Assembly (NCBI GenBank): GCA_022605955.1
Contig: JAKCOZ010000018.1
Coordinates: 5,340,001-5,404,000, forward strand
Source: Rallus limicola
Taxonomy: Eukaryota; Chordata; Aves; Gruiformes; Rallidae
Direction of reading: 5' to 3'
Length of the DNA stretch: 64,000 nt
Notes under the pieces: generated by a model
What the model was told of the DNA's origin: nothing
The model's database searches: none
Seen by the model: the letters and a program-made list of their open reading frames with translations, nothing else
Part shown: positions 49,301-63,474 of the stretch, piece after piece
Layout of the letters: every line of letters starts with the position of its first letter
Position numbering within the stretch: the first letter of the stretch is position 1
Program-made: the position numbers and the translations under genes

Positions 49301-52300
49301 TTTCTCTTGCTTCAGATAAGGGGTTCCATGCATATCAAAGAGCATAATTTGGCTTTGTGGGCTGAGAAGATCTTAATAATTAAACTAACACACAGACATG
49401 GGTCTGAATACTCAGTACCATAGAGCGGAAGCAGAGGGTGAACATCAATGACTTTATATCTACTCACTTCACAGTGTGCTTTCTGTAGAGACACAGTTTT
49501 CTTGCAACTGGAAAGGAAGAAATGAAATAAACTTTTCATTTCACTTCTGGTTGCATGTTTGCAAGAATAAGAAACAAATGGATGGTGTAACTTCTAAAAC
49601 AGACATTACTTCTGATGGGGAACAATTAATTGGTATCACAGAATGTGTCAGAAATATTGATTTAGTTTGTGTGGATAGGGAAGAAAATCCCAACATACTT
49701 TCATCTGTTTTTAAATATAAATGAAAAACAATACATTTACTATAAGGTCACAGTGGGAACAAAGAGGATCAGCTGAAGCATACACCACTAGTCATTTATA
49801 TTCAGAACCCACAGGCAGTAAGAAAAGACAGACTGATAGCATCATCTTACAATCAGCTCTTGGATCATGTTGTGCATCTCAGAATGCCAGCAGAGTCCAT
49901 AGCTGTTTCTTCCTCTGCATTCTGCAAACAAGTCTTATTCAACAATCAAACATTATCCCTTTTTATCCTTCAGTGCATGCAGCCATATGTAATGCTATTT
50001 TATGCAGTTGTTGAAAGTTTGCAGGCACATAATTATCACATTCATGGATGTCTTTTGAGTATCAGTAAAAAAAACGTAAAGCCTGTAATAAAGGAAGATG
50101 CACATGGCCAATGAAGTTCTCCAGGAGCCAGCCACAAACCCGTAATCACTTTTAGCACACAGAGATAATTGAAAGTTTAACTGTTTGTTCAGAATTTGGG
50201 AAGGGGGAAGGGTGCAAAATCGCAACAGTCATTGACAAGACAGAAGAATACTTTCATATAGTGCAGTGATCAAGTTAATTTGATCGGTAACTCTGGGAGC
50301 TCTGCGGATACTCAGAAGGCTTAGCAACAAGATTTCAGCAAGGTTGTTAGCTGCCTCTCCATCTGCTTCACAAGGAACTCTTGGCAAGCTTAAGTCTATT
50401 TCCAGTTGCTAGAGAGACACTTGCAGCCTCAGGATGAAAACAACACTGGTCTTTCCTTTCAATACACAGCACTGTAACTTAATTCTTATATAATTTTCAC
50501 TGTTAAGGTTGTGTTTGGAAGCTGAATTCACAAGTGTTTTGCTCACAAAACCACCTACCAGTTTATAAGGCAAATACTGAAATGAAAAATAGAAAAAACT
50601 TCAGAATTTACTGCAAAACATGTTTCAATTTTTTGTTTGTTTTCCATTTAAGCAGCCAAAGGGAAACAATTTAGAACAAATAATTCATCTAATACAGATC
50701 TTCTTTTTGTTCATAGAATATCCTCGAGTACTTTGTTACAACCACAGGTATATTCCCTTTTTAGGTAGACAGTTTCCCTGAAAATTAAGCCACATTCTGA
50801 ACTTTCTTGGCATGTTCAATACTCCAGAGTTAGCAAGCTGCATGGTAGAATAGAAATGAAGGAAAGCAATTCTGGCATGCACATCTTGAAGTCTAAATTT
50901 AATATTAAGCTTCTGTGAGTGTACCCTCATAAAACTTTGAAGTGTATTCCTTTCCCTGCTCTCCCCTGAGGAACTGACAGGCAGAACAGACCCATGTGAA
51001 TGATCATGAAAAAGAGGAGCACAAGAAAAGCAAATTAACTCAATGTAGTTCTTTGAACTAAAAAGAAAAGCATTTGGCAAAGTCTGGATTTAGGGTATGA
51101 CACTGCAGATTTATAGAATGGTAAAGAGTAAAAACTCAGCTATTCTCAAAAGTGCTGAGTAGAATATCTACATGCTCATCATCCAACAAGCTGAAGTAAA
51201 GATAATCTTGCTTGCTCAGCCATTGTTCAGATTTGCAATTTATAGGAGTGAAGTTAAAGTGGCAGAAAGCTTAACACTGTGTCCCCTTATTAGTGGCCCA
51301 GCTTTACCTTATATGCATCCTGCTGAGAACTCTGGTCAGCAATGCTGACCCTCACAGTTCGCCCGTTAGATAGCCCTGGCAGCACAGCACAGCCCTACTG
51401 CAGAAATTAAAGAGTCATAGAGGAGACAAAAAAAGCACATCATGTAAGATGGTTACAGACATACAAAAGGCAACCTGATTCCTGAAAGACAGCATGCTGG
51501 TCCCAAGTGTCTCAGATGCTGGCTCTACCTGCTGTTTGTTAATTATGCTGGGCATGACTAAGTGGGCTTCAGAATTAGGGATCCACATACCCACTTTTTT
51601 AGCCCCTCTTCATATGTATTAGAATATATCCTTTCAGTGGAGAACCATTTCAAAAAAAGCATCAAAGACGCACATCTTATATGTATACAGGAGCTTCAAA
51701 AGAGCTCTACAGAACACAGTACACCTTGAAAACCTTTGTTACAAATACAAACCAAACTTCCTTCAGCAACCCCCAAATTTGCCTCACATCCACCGTATGA
51801 GCAATGACAGTCTCAGATTACAGAAGCCAGAGCCACCAGTAATTAAAATCATATTGATTTTACTTTGTATCAGAGGTGCTATAAGTAATGTTAGCATTCT
51901 TATAATAGAATGGAAAATGCTAAGTGGCTGTGTGAAAAAGATGCTTTCGTTTTCTCTAAGATACCATCAGACATTGCAACAAAAATATTTCAAATCGGTC
52001 TGGTGAAATAGATGTTTTTAGAGACACTGACTCACACTTTTTAAAAGAATTTAACCCAATAAATACACAGAAATAATTCCCTGCTGAGCCACTGAAAAAA
52101 GCTGGGATGTCTCAGTGCACTCAGCATAAAAATATACACAAAGAACATTCATTCTTCTGAGTTGTGATTTAAAACAAAAAAGGTGCACAGTAATTCCTCC
52201 CTCCTTCACTGCCTATTCCATAAAGTGCAGATGGTTATTTCTGTCCCTTGTCCTACGCCTGCACTGTCCTCTGCACTTAGCCAGCCAGTCAAAACAGTCC

Positions 52301-53071
52301 ACAAAGCTCACCACCAACTCAATAAAATTCCTCAACTCACTGCTGGAGGAAAGAACTGTATCTGTGGCTCTTTAGGTGCCACAGTATTCTTCAGATCTGC
52401 CAGAGGCATGAAGAATTTGCAAGTCAAGACATTTTAAGATGGATTATACTTTTCAGAAAATGTCTATGGGGAAAGTTTGGGGAAAAAAAAATCCTTTCAA
52501 AATCTTGATCCTGCTTTCTTTCACAGTAAATATGAGAAGAAATATTTAGATGATTTCTGCTAGTGAGGGAAGGGATGATTTAAATTCACGTCACACTCAT
52601 AAAATGGGTTAAATAATCTTTTATTTTGTCATTACACGTATAGATGTAGGTATATATACACACCTATGTATACACACACATTCCAAAGAGTGCAGAGATA
52701 AACCTATCTATTTATCCACCTTTAGAATGATAACATTAGGAGAATTTTTCCAAGTTCTGCATCACTGCAAGCCCCACATATTCATAAAGATAATTAACCA
52801 CTGAAGAAAGCTCCCAGCAATTTAACAGATACAAGCAAAAACGTAATGCCTTGGAGGCATATCAAATATTGGAGGATAGCTTAACTACGGAATTATCCAC
52901 TAACCTTCTCTCCCAGCTCTGCCTTGGGGATAGTACAAAAGATGTTTCAAGAATGAGATGGAAGGACCTGAAGGAAAAGCCATGTTAAAAACTTTAAAGG
53001 AGTGGCCTAGATCTTGACCTTATCTAAATTAGCTTGGACTTGCATAAGACAGGAAAAGGTTGATGTGGAGT
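46340..53071. other. Long unique non-coding stretch
   Basis: No gene or mobile element is recognised in 6.7 kb. At 47,160-47,260, GGTCAAATTCAACTTAATTT followed by ACATCACC may be another scrap of the ancient sauropsid repeat. The longest open frames (about 121-124 codons at 47230-47595 minus and 48916-49290 plus) match nothing I know. Confidence 0.45.
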
Positions 53072-53086
53072 GGGGGGGGGGGTGGG
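53072..53086 (+). repeat. G11 run followed by TGGG
   Basis: Eleven consecutive G then TGGG in an otherwise AT-rich region. The run is long enough to favour G-quadruplex formation on the plus strand. It is also a likely sequencing-error site. Confidence 0.9.
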
Positions 53087-55596
53087 AAATGATGATAATG
53101 ATGAAATGTCTTGACTTGCAGCCAGGCAATAAATCACTTTTATTGCACACGCCATGAATGACAACAGAGAGGCTTAGCACTGAGACTGAGTCACTGCAGA
53201 CAGTGTCTTCTGAATCATCTGGGGAAAAAAACAAACTTTTATAGGCACTGTCCTTTTAATTTACAGAGATGTAAATATGCATCTTTCTCAGCTTTCAATT
53301 ACAGAAGAAAACAGAAGCACCACACCTTCGGATAGCCATATAGTCAGTGAATCATACCTCCAATTGAAAATTTTTCACTTGTTATTTCCTTAAGACAACA
53401 TGCTATGCTACCCAGGGCTGACCTTTAGGATTGAGAAAAAGAACTTCTATCGACATCTATTGATTCTCCTTATGAACCCAGATAAGTTCATGGCCTCTCT
53501 GAAGGACAGGAGTTACCTCTAGTGCAGGGCTGTTCCAATTCTCGTGTGTGTAACAGGGAGGTGTCCCATTCCTTACAGGGCCAGGAAGGCTTGCGCTCCC
53601 CTGCCCTTGCTGAGCAGCTGACTTGGGCACTGAGATATCCTGCAGATGTGGATGGGGTGCTACCAGCAAAAGAGGACAGTAAATGTGTGCATCCTGTTGC
53701 AGTAGTTCTGCCAGGTGCACCATAGGAAGCTGTAGAGTGAGTCTGAGGACAGTTCTTGCAGTCAGCCATACCCAGATTCATCATCCCTGGTGGCAACCAA
53801 CAAATATATCTTGGGACCTTTGCTCTCAGGATTCTTTTTCCTGTTCTTTTCTTAATAAAGGAAAAGTCTACTAAAAAGGAAAAAGGAAGAGCAATCCATT
53901 TTAGTGACCTTGTTCACAGAAGCCAGTGCTTTTAAACACCCATTTTAAGTCTAATCATAAACTTTCCAGAAGTAATCTCCAGCTGCTGCCCTCTTCAGCT
54001 TTTCCTACTCTCTTGCTGCCACAAGAGAAGAGCCAACAGCCTGAATAAGATCCCTGTACTGCTGCCAACTTTAAAAAGCACCAAACAAAAAAATATTTCA
54101 GATAAAGCCTAACTCTCTGCCCACAGATTCAGCAGAGCTATGTGTATGTTCTGAAGGCTCTTAAAATTTGTATTACACACTTTACAAATGTTAACTGCTC
54201 AGTTGTTACACTTCATGGGAGGTAAAGGCCTGAAGGATCCACAGATGAATTAACTTGATATTTTAGTTTTTTGAGAAGGATGGGGAGGATAAAGGCTTAC
54301 AGCTTACAAAAGTGAGTACAAAAGATTTATGGTGCTCAGTCTGCTAAGTCACCTACAAGGGTTCCCACATGGGTGTGCAATATATTCATGAGCTGCTATA
54401 GATGGGTTATGACCTCTAAAATGGGAGTATTAGAAATACACATCTCCTCCTCAGAGAATTCTGATAGCACTGTAAGCTGATAATTTGCTTAAGCATATAT
54501 ACTAAAAGGAAGTTTTCTGCAACCACCTTTTTTTGTTGTTTTCATCTTCAGGCCTGCAAATCAAGTTGTACCTGTAAAAAATTCTCAGTGTGTCTCTGAG
54601 TCATGTCATACTCTAAAGAGAACTTTTGCCTTATAGATGGCATGACCAGGTTTTCTCAGGAGTTCAGGCCTTTCTCTCTTCTTTGGTACATTCAATACGT
54701 TTGAACCTTTGCCTCACCTCATTAATTAGTTCAGTTCTCCAGACACACTGAAAACTCCATCGTCTTCCCAGGTAGCCAGCCTCCAAGAAAACAAAGGACA
54801 AGTTCAAGCCCTTCTTTCTTAAAGGTCTGTCAATCTTACCCTTCTGAGGCGAATCCTGGTGTCTTGAGGGACTTCATACTTACCCTTCCCTGTCAATGTG
54901 CTAAACATCTCATCTACCTTTCAACTATTCCACTTCCATTTAACTCTCTCTTTCCCTCACACTCCTGCCTATACTCTAGTAACTCTACATTAAATTCTCT
55001 AATTTATTCTTCACATAATCTCCAGTTGTCCTTCCTGCACTTGGCTTCTTAACTGCTAAAGCATATTGTCACAGGTGTTATGGCCAAAGTCAGCAGCCCA
55101 AGGTTTTCCAGCCTTGTTTCTCTATGGAGATCCAATGGACCACTGTCCTCACTTCAAGAGCTTGCTCTGCTCTTTACTCTCTCCAGAGATATTCACATCT
55201 CTTCTGTCCCTCTGCAGTGCACATCTGCGACTGGTGGGGGTCTTGGCTACTGCAGGAACACATCTTTTAACTGCAACTTTTGTGAAAGGACAAGCACAAT
55301 CTTATCCCAGTTTCCCTATTCACAAACATTCCTGTGTGTAACACAAGGTGCCCACCTATCTCCTTGATTTTGACTTCTTACACTTTCCCATCCAAAGCCT
55401 TGAAATCATTTCCTTAGTTTCAATATTGGGTAAGCAATGGGAACATAAGACATCTGTAAGAGAATGACTGAAAAACTTCTGAGAAGATGATTCAAAGGCA
55501 ACATCCTATATTGGCATTGCCCAATTGCAGGAAAGCTTTCAGACACTTGCTCTCAAGGACTGCTTTCAACAAAGGGGTGGAAGTCAAAATTTGCTT
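53087..55596. other. Unique DNA, moderately GC-richer at 53.46-53.80 kb
   Basis: Overlapping short open frames on both strands at 53,457-53,874 reflect higher GC. An AATAAA lies at about 53,854. No promoter, splice pattern or family resemblance is seen, and I could not identify an LTR boundary. The rest is ordinary non-coding sequence. Confidence 0.45.
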
Positions 55597-55605
55597 CCCC
55601 CCCCC
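55597..55605. repeat. C9 homopolymer
   Basis: Nine consecutive C (equivalently G9 on the minus strand). A simple run with no other context. Confidence 0.95.
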
Positions 55606-57948
55606 ACCTGCAACATGATTATTAGTGGCATTTCTTTTTAATCCATCTTCCAACACTGTGCTTTACATGCTGTTCACTACAATTCCACATTTTTACCCCT
55701 CAGACTTAACGTTTTTCAGTTCTCAGGGAAGAAGTAAAATGCCAAGTCAAGAACAAGCTGCACAGAGAAGGCATGTCTGACTGCAATGCTCACACAGAGG
55801 CTGAACATTCCACTCAAATCCTGAACACCTGGAGTTTTTCAAGTTTTTATATCTTAATTTCACAACTATTGTCATCCTCTGCTATATGCATATTTTATAT
55901 GTTTGCACTAGGAAAAAGGTATTACCAATGGAATAAGGGATTTGTAGGAGATTGTTGTACAGTCCTATTAATGATATAAAATCAGTCTAAACCACAAAGT
56001 AATTTTGTTGACTCATGGGATATTAAACATGTCTTATTTAAAGCCTTTATATTTTTTATTTCTGAGTTCTCTTCCAAATCATTTTTATTGTCTGATTTAC
56101 AATAATTCAATATAAGATATGAGTTTTCCAGCTAAAAAGTCATTACCAATTCAAACATCAAACTGACTTGGCTTCCAATATGCAAGAAAGTGAACTTAGC
56201 TTATTAAACTTTTTTAAAATTAGAAATATTTTATAACCTAGGAAGAATAGTTCTGTCCTTAATGCATGAAATCCTTTTACTGCTGTAAAACTTACATGTT
56301 TTAACTATCATGTATTTCAGGTTCAGCTCATAGAACAGATAGATACTACATTTTCTGACTATAAATATGTGCCAAATGTATGTCTCTGTGTTATCCAAAA
56401 TACACTGCCTACACCAAATCTTTAGATGGATGTGAAAGTTACGTATTCTTTTCTCACATTGACTTCATATAGCACTCATAGGAACTGGAAGATATTGTAT
56501 GTTGAGATGGCTGGTCATTTGCGGATAAAAAACAGTGGTGTTGGTAGAGCACGTTAAGAGTTTAAACCTGGATTTTTCATTGGGAAATTAAAGGTTTTAA
56601 TAGAAAACATTCCCTTAATCTAAAATGGAACTGAAGACAGAGACAACAAGAGTGGAAACTCACTCCACAATGCACCCAGTCCTATAGTAATCAAGTCTTC
56701 AATCATAAGCCCTTCCTTTTCCTCTTGCCCAGCTTTGTCCAACAAGTACTATGCCCATTTCAAGACAGTACTGAAAAGCTGATCAGGCAGGTCTATATCA
56801 TCCATTTATTCAGAAGTTTACCTGAAGATCTCTTCTTCATGGAAATTACAAAATTATGTCTTTTGGTACTATTTCCCTCTCCATAGCATTCATGGTATAA
56901 TGGGATGAGAACAGAGTATTTGAGACTACTCAGCCAGTAAGTTCTGTGAATCACTATTTATCTCCTTTAACATTCTACACCTTCCTTTTCATTTTTGTCA
57001 TCAAATAAGCACTACTTCCTAGGGATACCTGCACATTAACATTTTGAAAGTTGTCTGCCTCTGTGGTAGTGACCTTCAGTCTCACAGGGAACAGGTGAGT
57101 ATGGCAACTGCAAAAACTTAGTGCTGCTCTTATTGGGGCCATTTGTTATTTCAGAGAAATGCACAATACAGTTAGGTGGGTCAGATAGGAACTAAACAGG
57201 ATAAAGGCAGCTTAGATCAGGACACTCCTTTAGCAGCCTGTTATACTTTCAGTACCTCTTGGAAATGAGAGAAAAGGGATCCCTTTAGACTAACCGTCCT
57301 TCAGTCCAAACCTGCAGCACTGATGCAAGAAGGTGCACCAAAATTTTACAATCTCACCTGCATTACAAAAGCCTATAAAGAATAATACAGCCTTATTAAT
57401 GCAAACATAATTCTGTTGCAAAGAGGAAACTACCTACAACGATGAAGGGGTATTGGATGCCTCATACAAAAGTGGTTTATCTGAAATTGTAACAGGTTTT
57501 CAATAATTCTCTAAAGCCAGAATCTGGTAAGAATTTGCTCTTAGATAGGATATCAGTTAAGTCTTTTTTTTCTATGGGTTAGCTTACTAAAACTGCACAC
57601 TCTAGGAAAAAAAATATTTTTAAATTGTTTATGTATAATCCTCTCATGTACATTCTGGATAAGTGCTACTTAACATGCAAAGATTTTCAAATGGGATTAT
57701 TAGAGATAGATGAAATATATGAAAAAAATGCCTTACAGTGAATTCCAACATGTTATCTGAAATGTGGAGAAGAAAAAAGTTATATTTGTGAAATAGTCAT
57801 ATCTTCCTCAGAATCTCTTTAATAATTGTACACTACAGCTTTAGAAGTAGTACATATGAACAACTAAAAATACTACAGTGAAATCATGAATATAGGGATA
57901 TTGTTGCCCCACACAGTGAAAAAAACAATAGTAAGAAGCCTCTTTTTG
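55606..57948. other. Unique AT-rich non-coding DNA
   Basis: No gene or recognisable repeat is seen. Open frames are short. Confidence 0.5.
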
Positions 57949-57965
57949 AAAAAAAAAAAAAAAAA
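57949..57965. repeat. Poly(A) tract, A17
   Basis: Seventeen consecutive A, followed by CAAACCAAAACAAAA. It could be a simple expansion or a retroposon tail remnant; no body is recognised on its left. Confidence 0.95.
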
Positions 57966-58532
57966 CAAACCAAAACAAAATCAGTGAATTTACTTTTAGT
58001 AACATATGAAAATAGAAAATCTTATATGCATACCTACAAGCACATATATAGAGATTAGCACAGATTTAAGTATCAGAGAACATGAAAGATCCTTGAATTT
58101 CATCTGAGGCTTACATGTTTGTAAGGGACATTTAGAGGCACACAAGAATGAATGAGTCACAAGTGCTAATTTCTTTTCCTTTTCATTTTTCTTTGCACTG
58201 ATAGTCTGTAAAATTTTATTGGCTAGTATTTTTGCATGAATGGCCACTGGGTGCCACTGTTCTGCTACACAGAAAAAGAGCTGAAACAACATTTTTGTTG
58301 TAATAAGTTTTTTATTATTAAAGTATGTGTGGTACTGCTGTATATACCCATCTTTTAGAAATGACATTGCTGAACAGTTCACCGTGAGCTTTTTCATAGC
58401 AGAACAATAGAAAAAGTGGCACTAAGAGATTGGAAAACCCGTTTAAACTCAAAAGGCAATATAACCTCAGAGAAACTTTCTTACAGCAGTGTATTTTCTA
58501 CTTAATAAAAGATATACAGCAGCTATGAGACC
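57966..58532. other. Unique AT-rich DNA with a 133-codon open frame
   Basis: The minus-strand frame 57996-58397 (133 codons) is open by length only. The peptide is lysine- and isoleucine-rich with no recognisable domain. A hydrophobic C-terminal part (LILKSVLISIYVLVG) could pass for a membrane segment but is also what AT-rich DNA encodes by chance. Confidence 0.45.
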
Positions 58533-58558
58533 AGGTATGATATTCAGGTTTGATATTC
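58533..58558. repeat. 13-bp tandem duplication with one mismatch
   Basis: AGGTATGATATTC is followed by AGGTTTGATATTC. A small slippage-type duplication. Confidence 0.9.
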
Positions 58559-60879
58559 ATTGGCTGAATAACCTTGTAGAACTCACTGGAGGGGGCCTAC
58601 TCCTGCTCCTTGTATACTGCTTTTAGAGTATACAAATACATGTGTCAAATGTTCAAACCTACATGGAAACAGAATCTAATACCTAATTGCTTTTTAGAGT
58701 ATATAGCATGTGTGTACAGCTACAGTAGCTGGGCACACGTAATGGTGCATTGCTGGATTTGAAAACCATATTTGTAACTTCTTTCAGCCTTATTTTCTTC
58801 AGCTGAGAAATGACATAAACAATGAGTATGTGCTTTATGGAAAGAAGGATGCTGCAGGGAGAGACCTTTACATATGGAAATATCAAGAAGTTTCGGCATA
58901 TGTAAAATATAATGTCAAGAAGGTGAAGTAGACAACTGCACCTTGGACTGGAAGAGGACAGAAGGTGGTATAATATGCTTTGAGCTGCCGCTTTCCATCC
59001 AAGCAATTATAACTGCAGTACTAAAAGCTACCAATTGTTCCTAGCTACAATATAAATATATTTAAGGTCTAAATGAAACTCCCCGTGGTCAGTGAAGAAA
59101 GATACATTCATACTACGCAAATTATTAAGTGGTGGGCAAGTGTAAAAACAGTGATTCAAAGGCTGTGCTCCCTGCAAGTCCAGAAGACATATTTTTACAA
59201 TATGAAAATAATCAAAAAGAACATAGTAGCCCTCACTAGATAGTAACACCTAATTGCAAATCAAGAAAAAAGGCATATTCGATTCCATAGACAGTTTTCA
59301 ATGTTAAAAGGCAAAATCAATGAGAAGTAAAGGAAAATCTGTAAAGTTTGTTGCAGATTTATCAGATTATCAAGGGAATTATCTTAAGGAAGCTTATATA
59401 ACCTTTCTGATATGATATACTTCCCAAATGTGGGCTGATATTCATTGTATTGCTCAGCTGCACATTTGAAACAATTATAGACATTCTACATGACCTTACA
59501 AAGAAAGAAATTTTTAATAGTGGTAGTTGTCTTAATCCTCTGCATAAGCCAAAACCCTTTCACATTCCTACAGGATCATTTTCAAGAAGTGATGCTATTC
59601 ATGTTTTATAGCTTTCTATGTATGAGGTTAATTAGAACCTTTTTATTTTAAAAGCAATTCAGAAGTCTTTAGAAAATATTGTGCCCATCTCAAGTACCTC
59701 ACAGGATTTTGAAATGGCATTTGGAAAGAACATCCTCATTCAGATCTAAAGAATGTTTTTTTATATCTATCTTTCTTTATCTCAGACAGTATTTCTGAAT
59801 TCTCACCTAAGAACAAAATAGTTCGGTGTCATCATTTCTAGGGCTGTTAGACACCCTGCTGAGCCCACCATATTTTTAGAGGAAGAATGTCCATCCTGTT
59901 TGCTTTCAGTCACTGGCAGCTTCTAATTCCCTGGGCTTAAATTCCTCACCCATCCTCTGCAGTGTTCCTGGCCCTCATAAAGTGCAACAATAAAAAAAGC
60001 ACAGCAGGGCAATAAATAGTTTGAATGGAGTCCTGAACTTCCCTGTAGGTAGCCAGGTGGGTAGCAAGTCAGTGAGACAGGAAGATGACAAGATTGGCTG
60101 CACTTCTTGCCTTTCGTGTCTGGAGTTTAATAGGAGGTAAAAATTGGTTTCTCTCTGGTGCTGACTGCCTCTCCTCTCCTGCACTGACCAGCTCAACTAC
60201 TGTACAGTGAAAACTGTTCCACTTCAAGGAACTGATGGGCGAAGGGCGGATGACAGCAGAGACAGATATGACCTTAGGGCACTTCCAGCTGTCCTTGCTA
60301 TATTGAATGGTTGGGAAACAAAGATCGATTTTATGAAAACTAGTGAACACTCTGTGGCCTACATAATGTGGGAGCACCTGAAAAGTTAGAAGAAACAATC
60401 TAGAACTGACAAAAGATCAAAGTGTAAAATACCCAGCACAAATTCATATTGCACACAGTAAGCTTGGCCAAATGAACTAAAGTTTGCTGGCAAAAATAAG
60501 TAGGAAGATTTCTAGGGCTATTAAAAATTTGTTTTTACTTTGTGGTTTCTGAAATGCTATTATTAGACAGGCTTGGGAAAAATTTACAGTCACTTTTCAC
60601 TTGTTATGTTCATAAATGACACACAAATGTGCCTTGGATATAAAATCTATGCTGAGATTAAATGCATTTTCAATTAATATTTATATGTGCTTCCTGTACC
60701 CCAGTCCTGTAGCTGGTCTTGCAGCACACCCTTTGTTTTAAAGCAGGCAGAAGATACAAATCTACAGTACGAGAACATTTCGTGCTTTGGTAAAAACAGA
60801 GGCAAACATATGGTTTTCACTTCTCTAATTTCATTACAGTTCAGCTCTTCTCAGCAATAACTGTCTCTCCCATAATACT
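58559..60879. other. Unique non-coding DNA
   Basis: No gene is recognised. Open frames up to 109 codons on the minus strand (60069-60398) show no motif. The stretch at 59,950-60,300 is slightly GC-richer and unique in appearance. Confidence 0.45.
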
Positions 60880-61060
60880 TCCAAATGCCCTGAAATACTC
60901 TAAGTGAATTTGGTAACTAGCACACTGCTGTGTTTTCCTGTTCATTAGCATGAACTGTCTTGTTTCACTTGCCTATCATACCAATGTAATATGGCATAAT
61001 GCAGCCTTACACGCTGTAACAAGTCAGAAAACATTTAAAAGGGCATGTGTTTGGCTTTAT
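60880..61060. promoter_or_regulatory. Possible conserved non-coding block
   Basis: The stretch with GTTCATTAGCATGAACTGTC (a short inverted repeat, GTTCAT..ATGAAC) and CAATGTAATATGGCATAATG has balanced composition, no repeat and no open frame, in the style of conserved vertebrate non-coding sequence. A perfect MEF2-type string CTATAAATAG lies nearby at 61205-61214. This is inference only. Confidence 0.2.
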
Positions 61061-62950
61061 ACTTAATTCCCAACAGCCTAACTGTGTATTGTCCATTACA
61101 CAACCCAGGTAATTTAATAGCCCGTCTGCTCAAGAAGAAAGTGAAATGACAACTTTTTACAAGTTTAAAACTTGTGTTGCCATTGTTTATCTGTGGATGT
61201 CTCTCTATAAATAGACATTTCTAAGGGCTTTTTGACTTGTGTTGTGTTTTTTTTCTTCCACGAAAACTAATACTCATAGCTGTTATGAACTAAAATCTTA
61301 AATGGTTTGGCAGCATTTAAATATCCAAACACACAACTGTTGAAATGCTTGAGCACTGTGACAACTGCGTAAGAGCTGGTAATGAAACTTGGCTGTGGAT
61401 GCACAAACACTGAAACGCTACAAAATTTCTTTCTCAGAAAGCTAAATATCACAAGTCAAACACTTTTTTGATGAAAAGCTGAAGTAAAAAAAGAAAAACA
61501 AACCACACCAACTATTACGATCTTACATCATATGAGATTTTCTCTATTGTACACATGCAATTGTCCAAAATGGGCCCAGAGCCTGGAGGAGAACATAGCC
61601 CTTGACATTTTCCAAGCTATTCACTACATGGAGGAAATTCCTACTGAGGAGAAACCTTCTTGCGGAAGAAGCGAGGTTTCAGCCTGCCTTTAGGCAGCAT
61701 GCCTCAATGCTGGGCTTACAGGCATCAGGAATGGCTTTTCAGTGTCCCTGCATCAATTCTGGTCATGGGCTAAGGAAGCATAAAAAAAGGAAAAATACAC
61801 AATAAAGTAGCAGTACTTTTCCTGTTCTGAAGTCACACAGCCTGTTTTGCATCATTTAGTTCTTTGTTTTCCCAAAGCAAACAGCTTTCTCAGGAGAGAG
61901 GAGGACTTTGATGCAGAATATTCCTGGGGAAATCCAGAAATTGTTCCTAGAAGGCAGAGTTGGGTCAACTTGAAGTTACACCCGAACCAAAGGCGATGTG
62001 CCATTTTATCACTATTTTACATATCCTGCCAGTCATAGCTGAGATGAGGGCAGCTACCTGATCTCACAGTCCTTCTAAAGCAGTAAAGAGTATCTCACAC
62101 TATAAGTTTAATGTGCAAAATATTTCTCACCTTAAAACTGAAGTAATATATATGCCTATGTAACAGAATAAGGTAATATTAACATATCCCATCTCTTCAT
62201 GCCACTTCCCCTTACTTAGGACAACTATTTTACGTTAAAACAGTAAAGCCTGGCTTTTGTCATTAGAAGATCCAAAACCAACTCTACATCACCTACCAGA
62301 CCGCACAAATTGAGGACCTATGGAACAAAGCACTGCAGCCAAGGGCTCTGAAGCAGAACAACTAGAAGCACTTGGATCTCCACAGTCCTAGCGCAATCCT
62401 CCAACTACTGTGAGAAGAAGGGAGATAAAAGAGGAAGGCTGAGCCACACAGCCTCACACTGTGGCACTGGCAGGCCTCTGCTGGGTAGCACACCAGGTTT
62501 TAATACAGTAGTTATACTTGCCAATTAGTTCTTTCAAGCCTGTTCCGTTTCTGTTCACTATGCCTGTATATAATCTTATATCAGCCAGAGGGTGGTTAAT
62601 AAATTTAATCTTTTTATCTCAGTTTTCTTCTTGTAGCAATTGTTTGATATTAAATAAAAGTAGTAACATATACAAGGTCAGGCAGGGTTGAACCTAATAT
62701 GATTGTTTTCATAGGATGGTGGTACTGAATGTAATAAGAAGCACCCCGGGAAAGGAACTTTAGTCCTGTAAAATTTAAACACTTAAAGTAAGGGTAATTT
62801 AGTGCCAGACAAAATCTATTTTAGTTTGCCCTTTGTTGAAAAGATGCACCAAATTGCATTGTGTGGCTGCTTGATCAGGTACTGATTAGAGGTCATCACA
62901 AGCCCTATAAATCACTGTGCTCCTGGATAGGAAGGAGCAAAGTTACTGGT
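61061..62950. other. Unique non-coding DNA
   Basis: No gene is recognised. A TATATAAT at 62567-62574 and an AATAAA at 62598-62603 sit close together, as in some LTRs, but no LTR ends or flanking duplication could be found. Confidence 0.45.
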
Positions 62951-62989
62951 GGGGGGGGGGAAAGAAGAAAGAAAAAAAAAAAAGGAAAG
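62951..62989 (+). repeat. G10 run and long purine tract
   Basis: Ten G are followed by AAAGAAGAAAG, A12 and GGAAAG, giving an almost pure purine strand of about 39 bases. Such tracts can form triplex or quadruplex structures and are prone to length change. Confidence 0.9.
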
Positions 62990-63474
62990 TAATTATACTC
63001 TAACAGTGAAAAATCTTTGGCTTCAAGTCCTGTACTTACATACTCCAACAAAAAACTCCTGTGGAATATGTGCATGCAGAACAAGACCCTGGTTGATGAC
63101 GATTATGAAGTACCCATGTATTGTTGATACTTTTAAATATCTGTGGCATATACCGAAGCTCTTTGTGTTAGGCAAGGCATAAACAGAACCTGTTTCTCTT
63201 CAAAAAGACATTTCAGGTTCAAATAATAACACACTGCTAGTTTTGTCAAAGAAATGTTTTTACTCACATCTTACTGAAGATTTAATTTAACATCTGACCT
63301 CTACAGACTCCTCCATGAGCAGTATTTGAGACATTCCAGAATACTGTGAATGCATGGCAGTCACTAATGAATGTTTTACTTTTAATTGAAATATATATCT
63401 ATTGCTTGTAAAATCTGTAAATCACAACAACAGAAGAAAGAACATTACATGAAGAACTTGATATACTTCACGCT
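62990..63474. other. Unique non-coding DNA
   Basis: Nothing supported is seen between the purine tract and the minisatellite-like array. Confidence 0.5.

Noticed and set aside
57996..58397. 133-codon minus-strand open frame with a hydrophobic C-terminus
   Set aside because: Lys/Ile/Phe-rich composition is what AT-rich DNA encodes by chance; no family resemblance.
61205..61214. Perfect MEF2-type site CTATAAATAG
   Set aside because: A single 10-base AT-rich motif is expected by chance several times in a window like this; kept only as a note in the nearby candidate element.
62270..62640. Possible solo LTR (TATATAAT near 62567 and AATAAA near 62598)
   Set aside because: No TG...CA ends, no flanking duplication and no similarity to an LTR I know; both motifs are common in AT-rich DNA.
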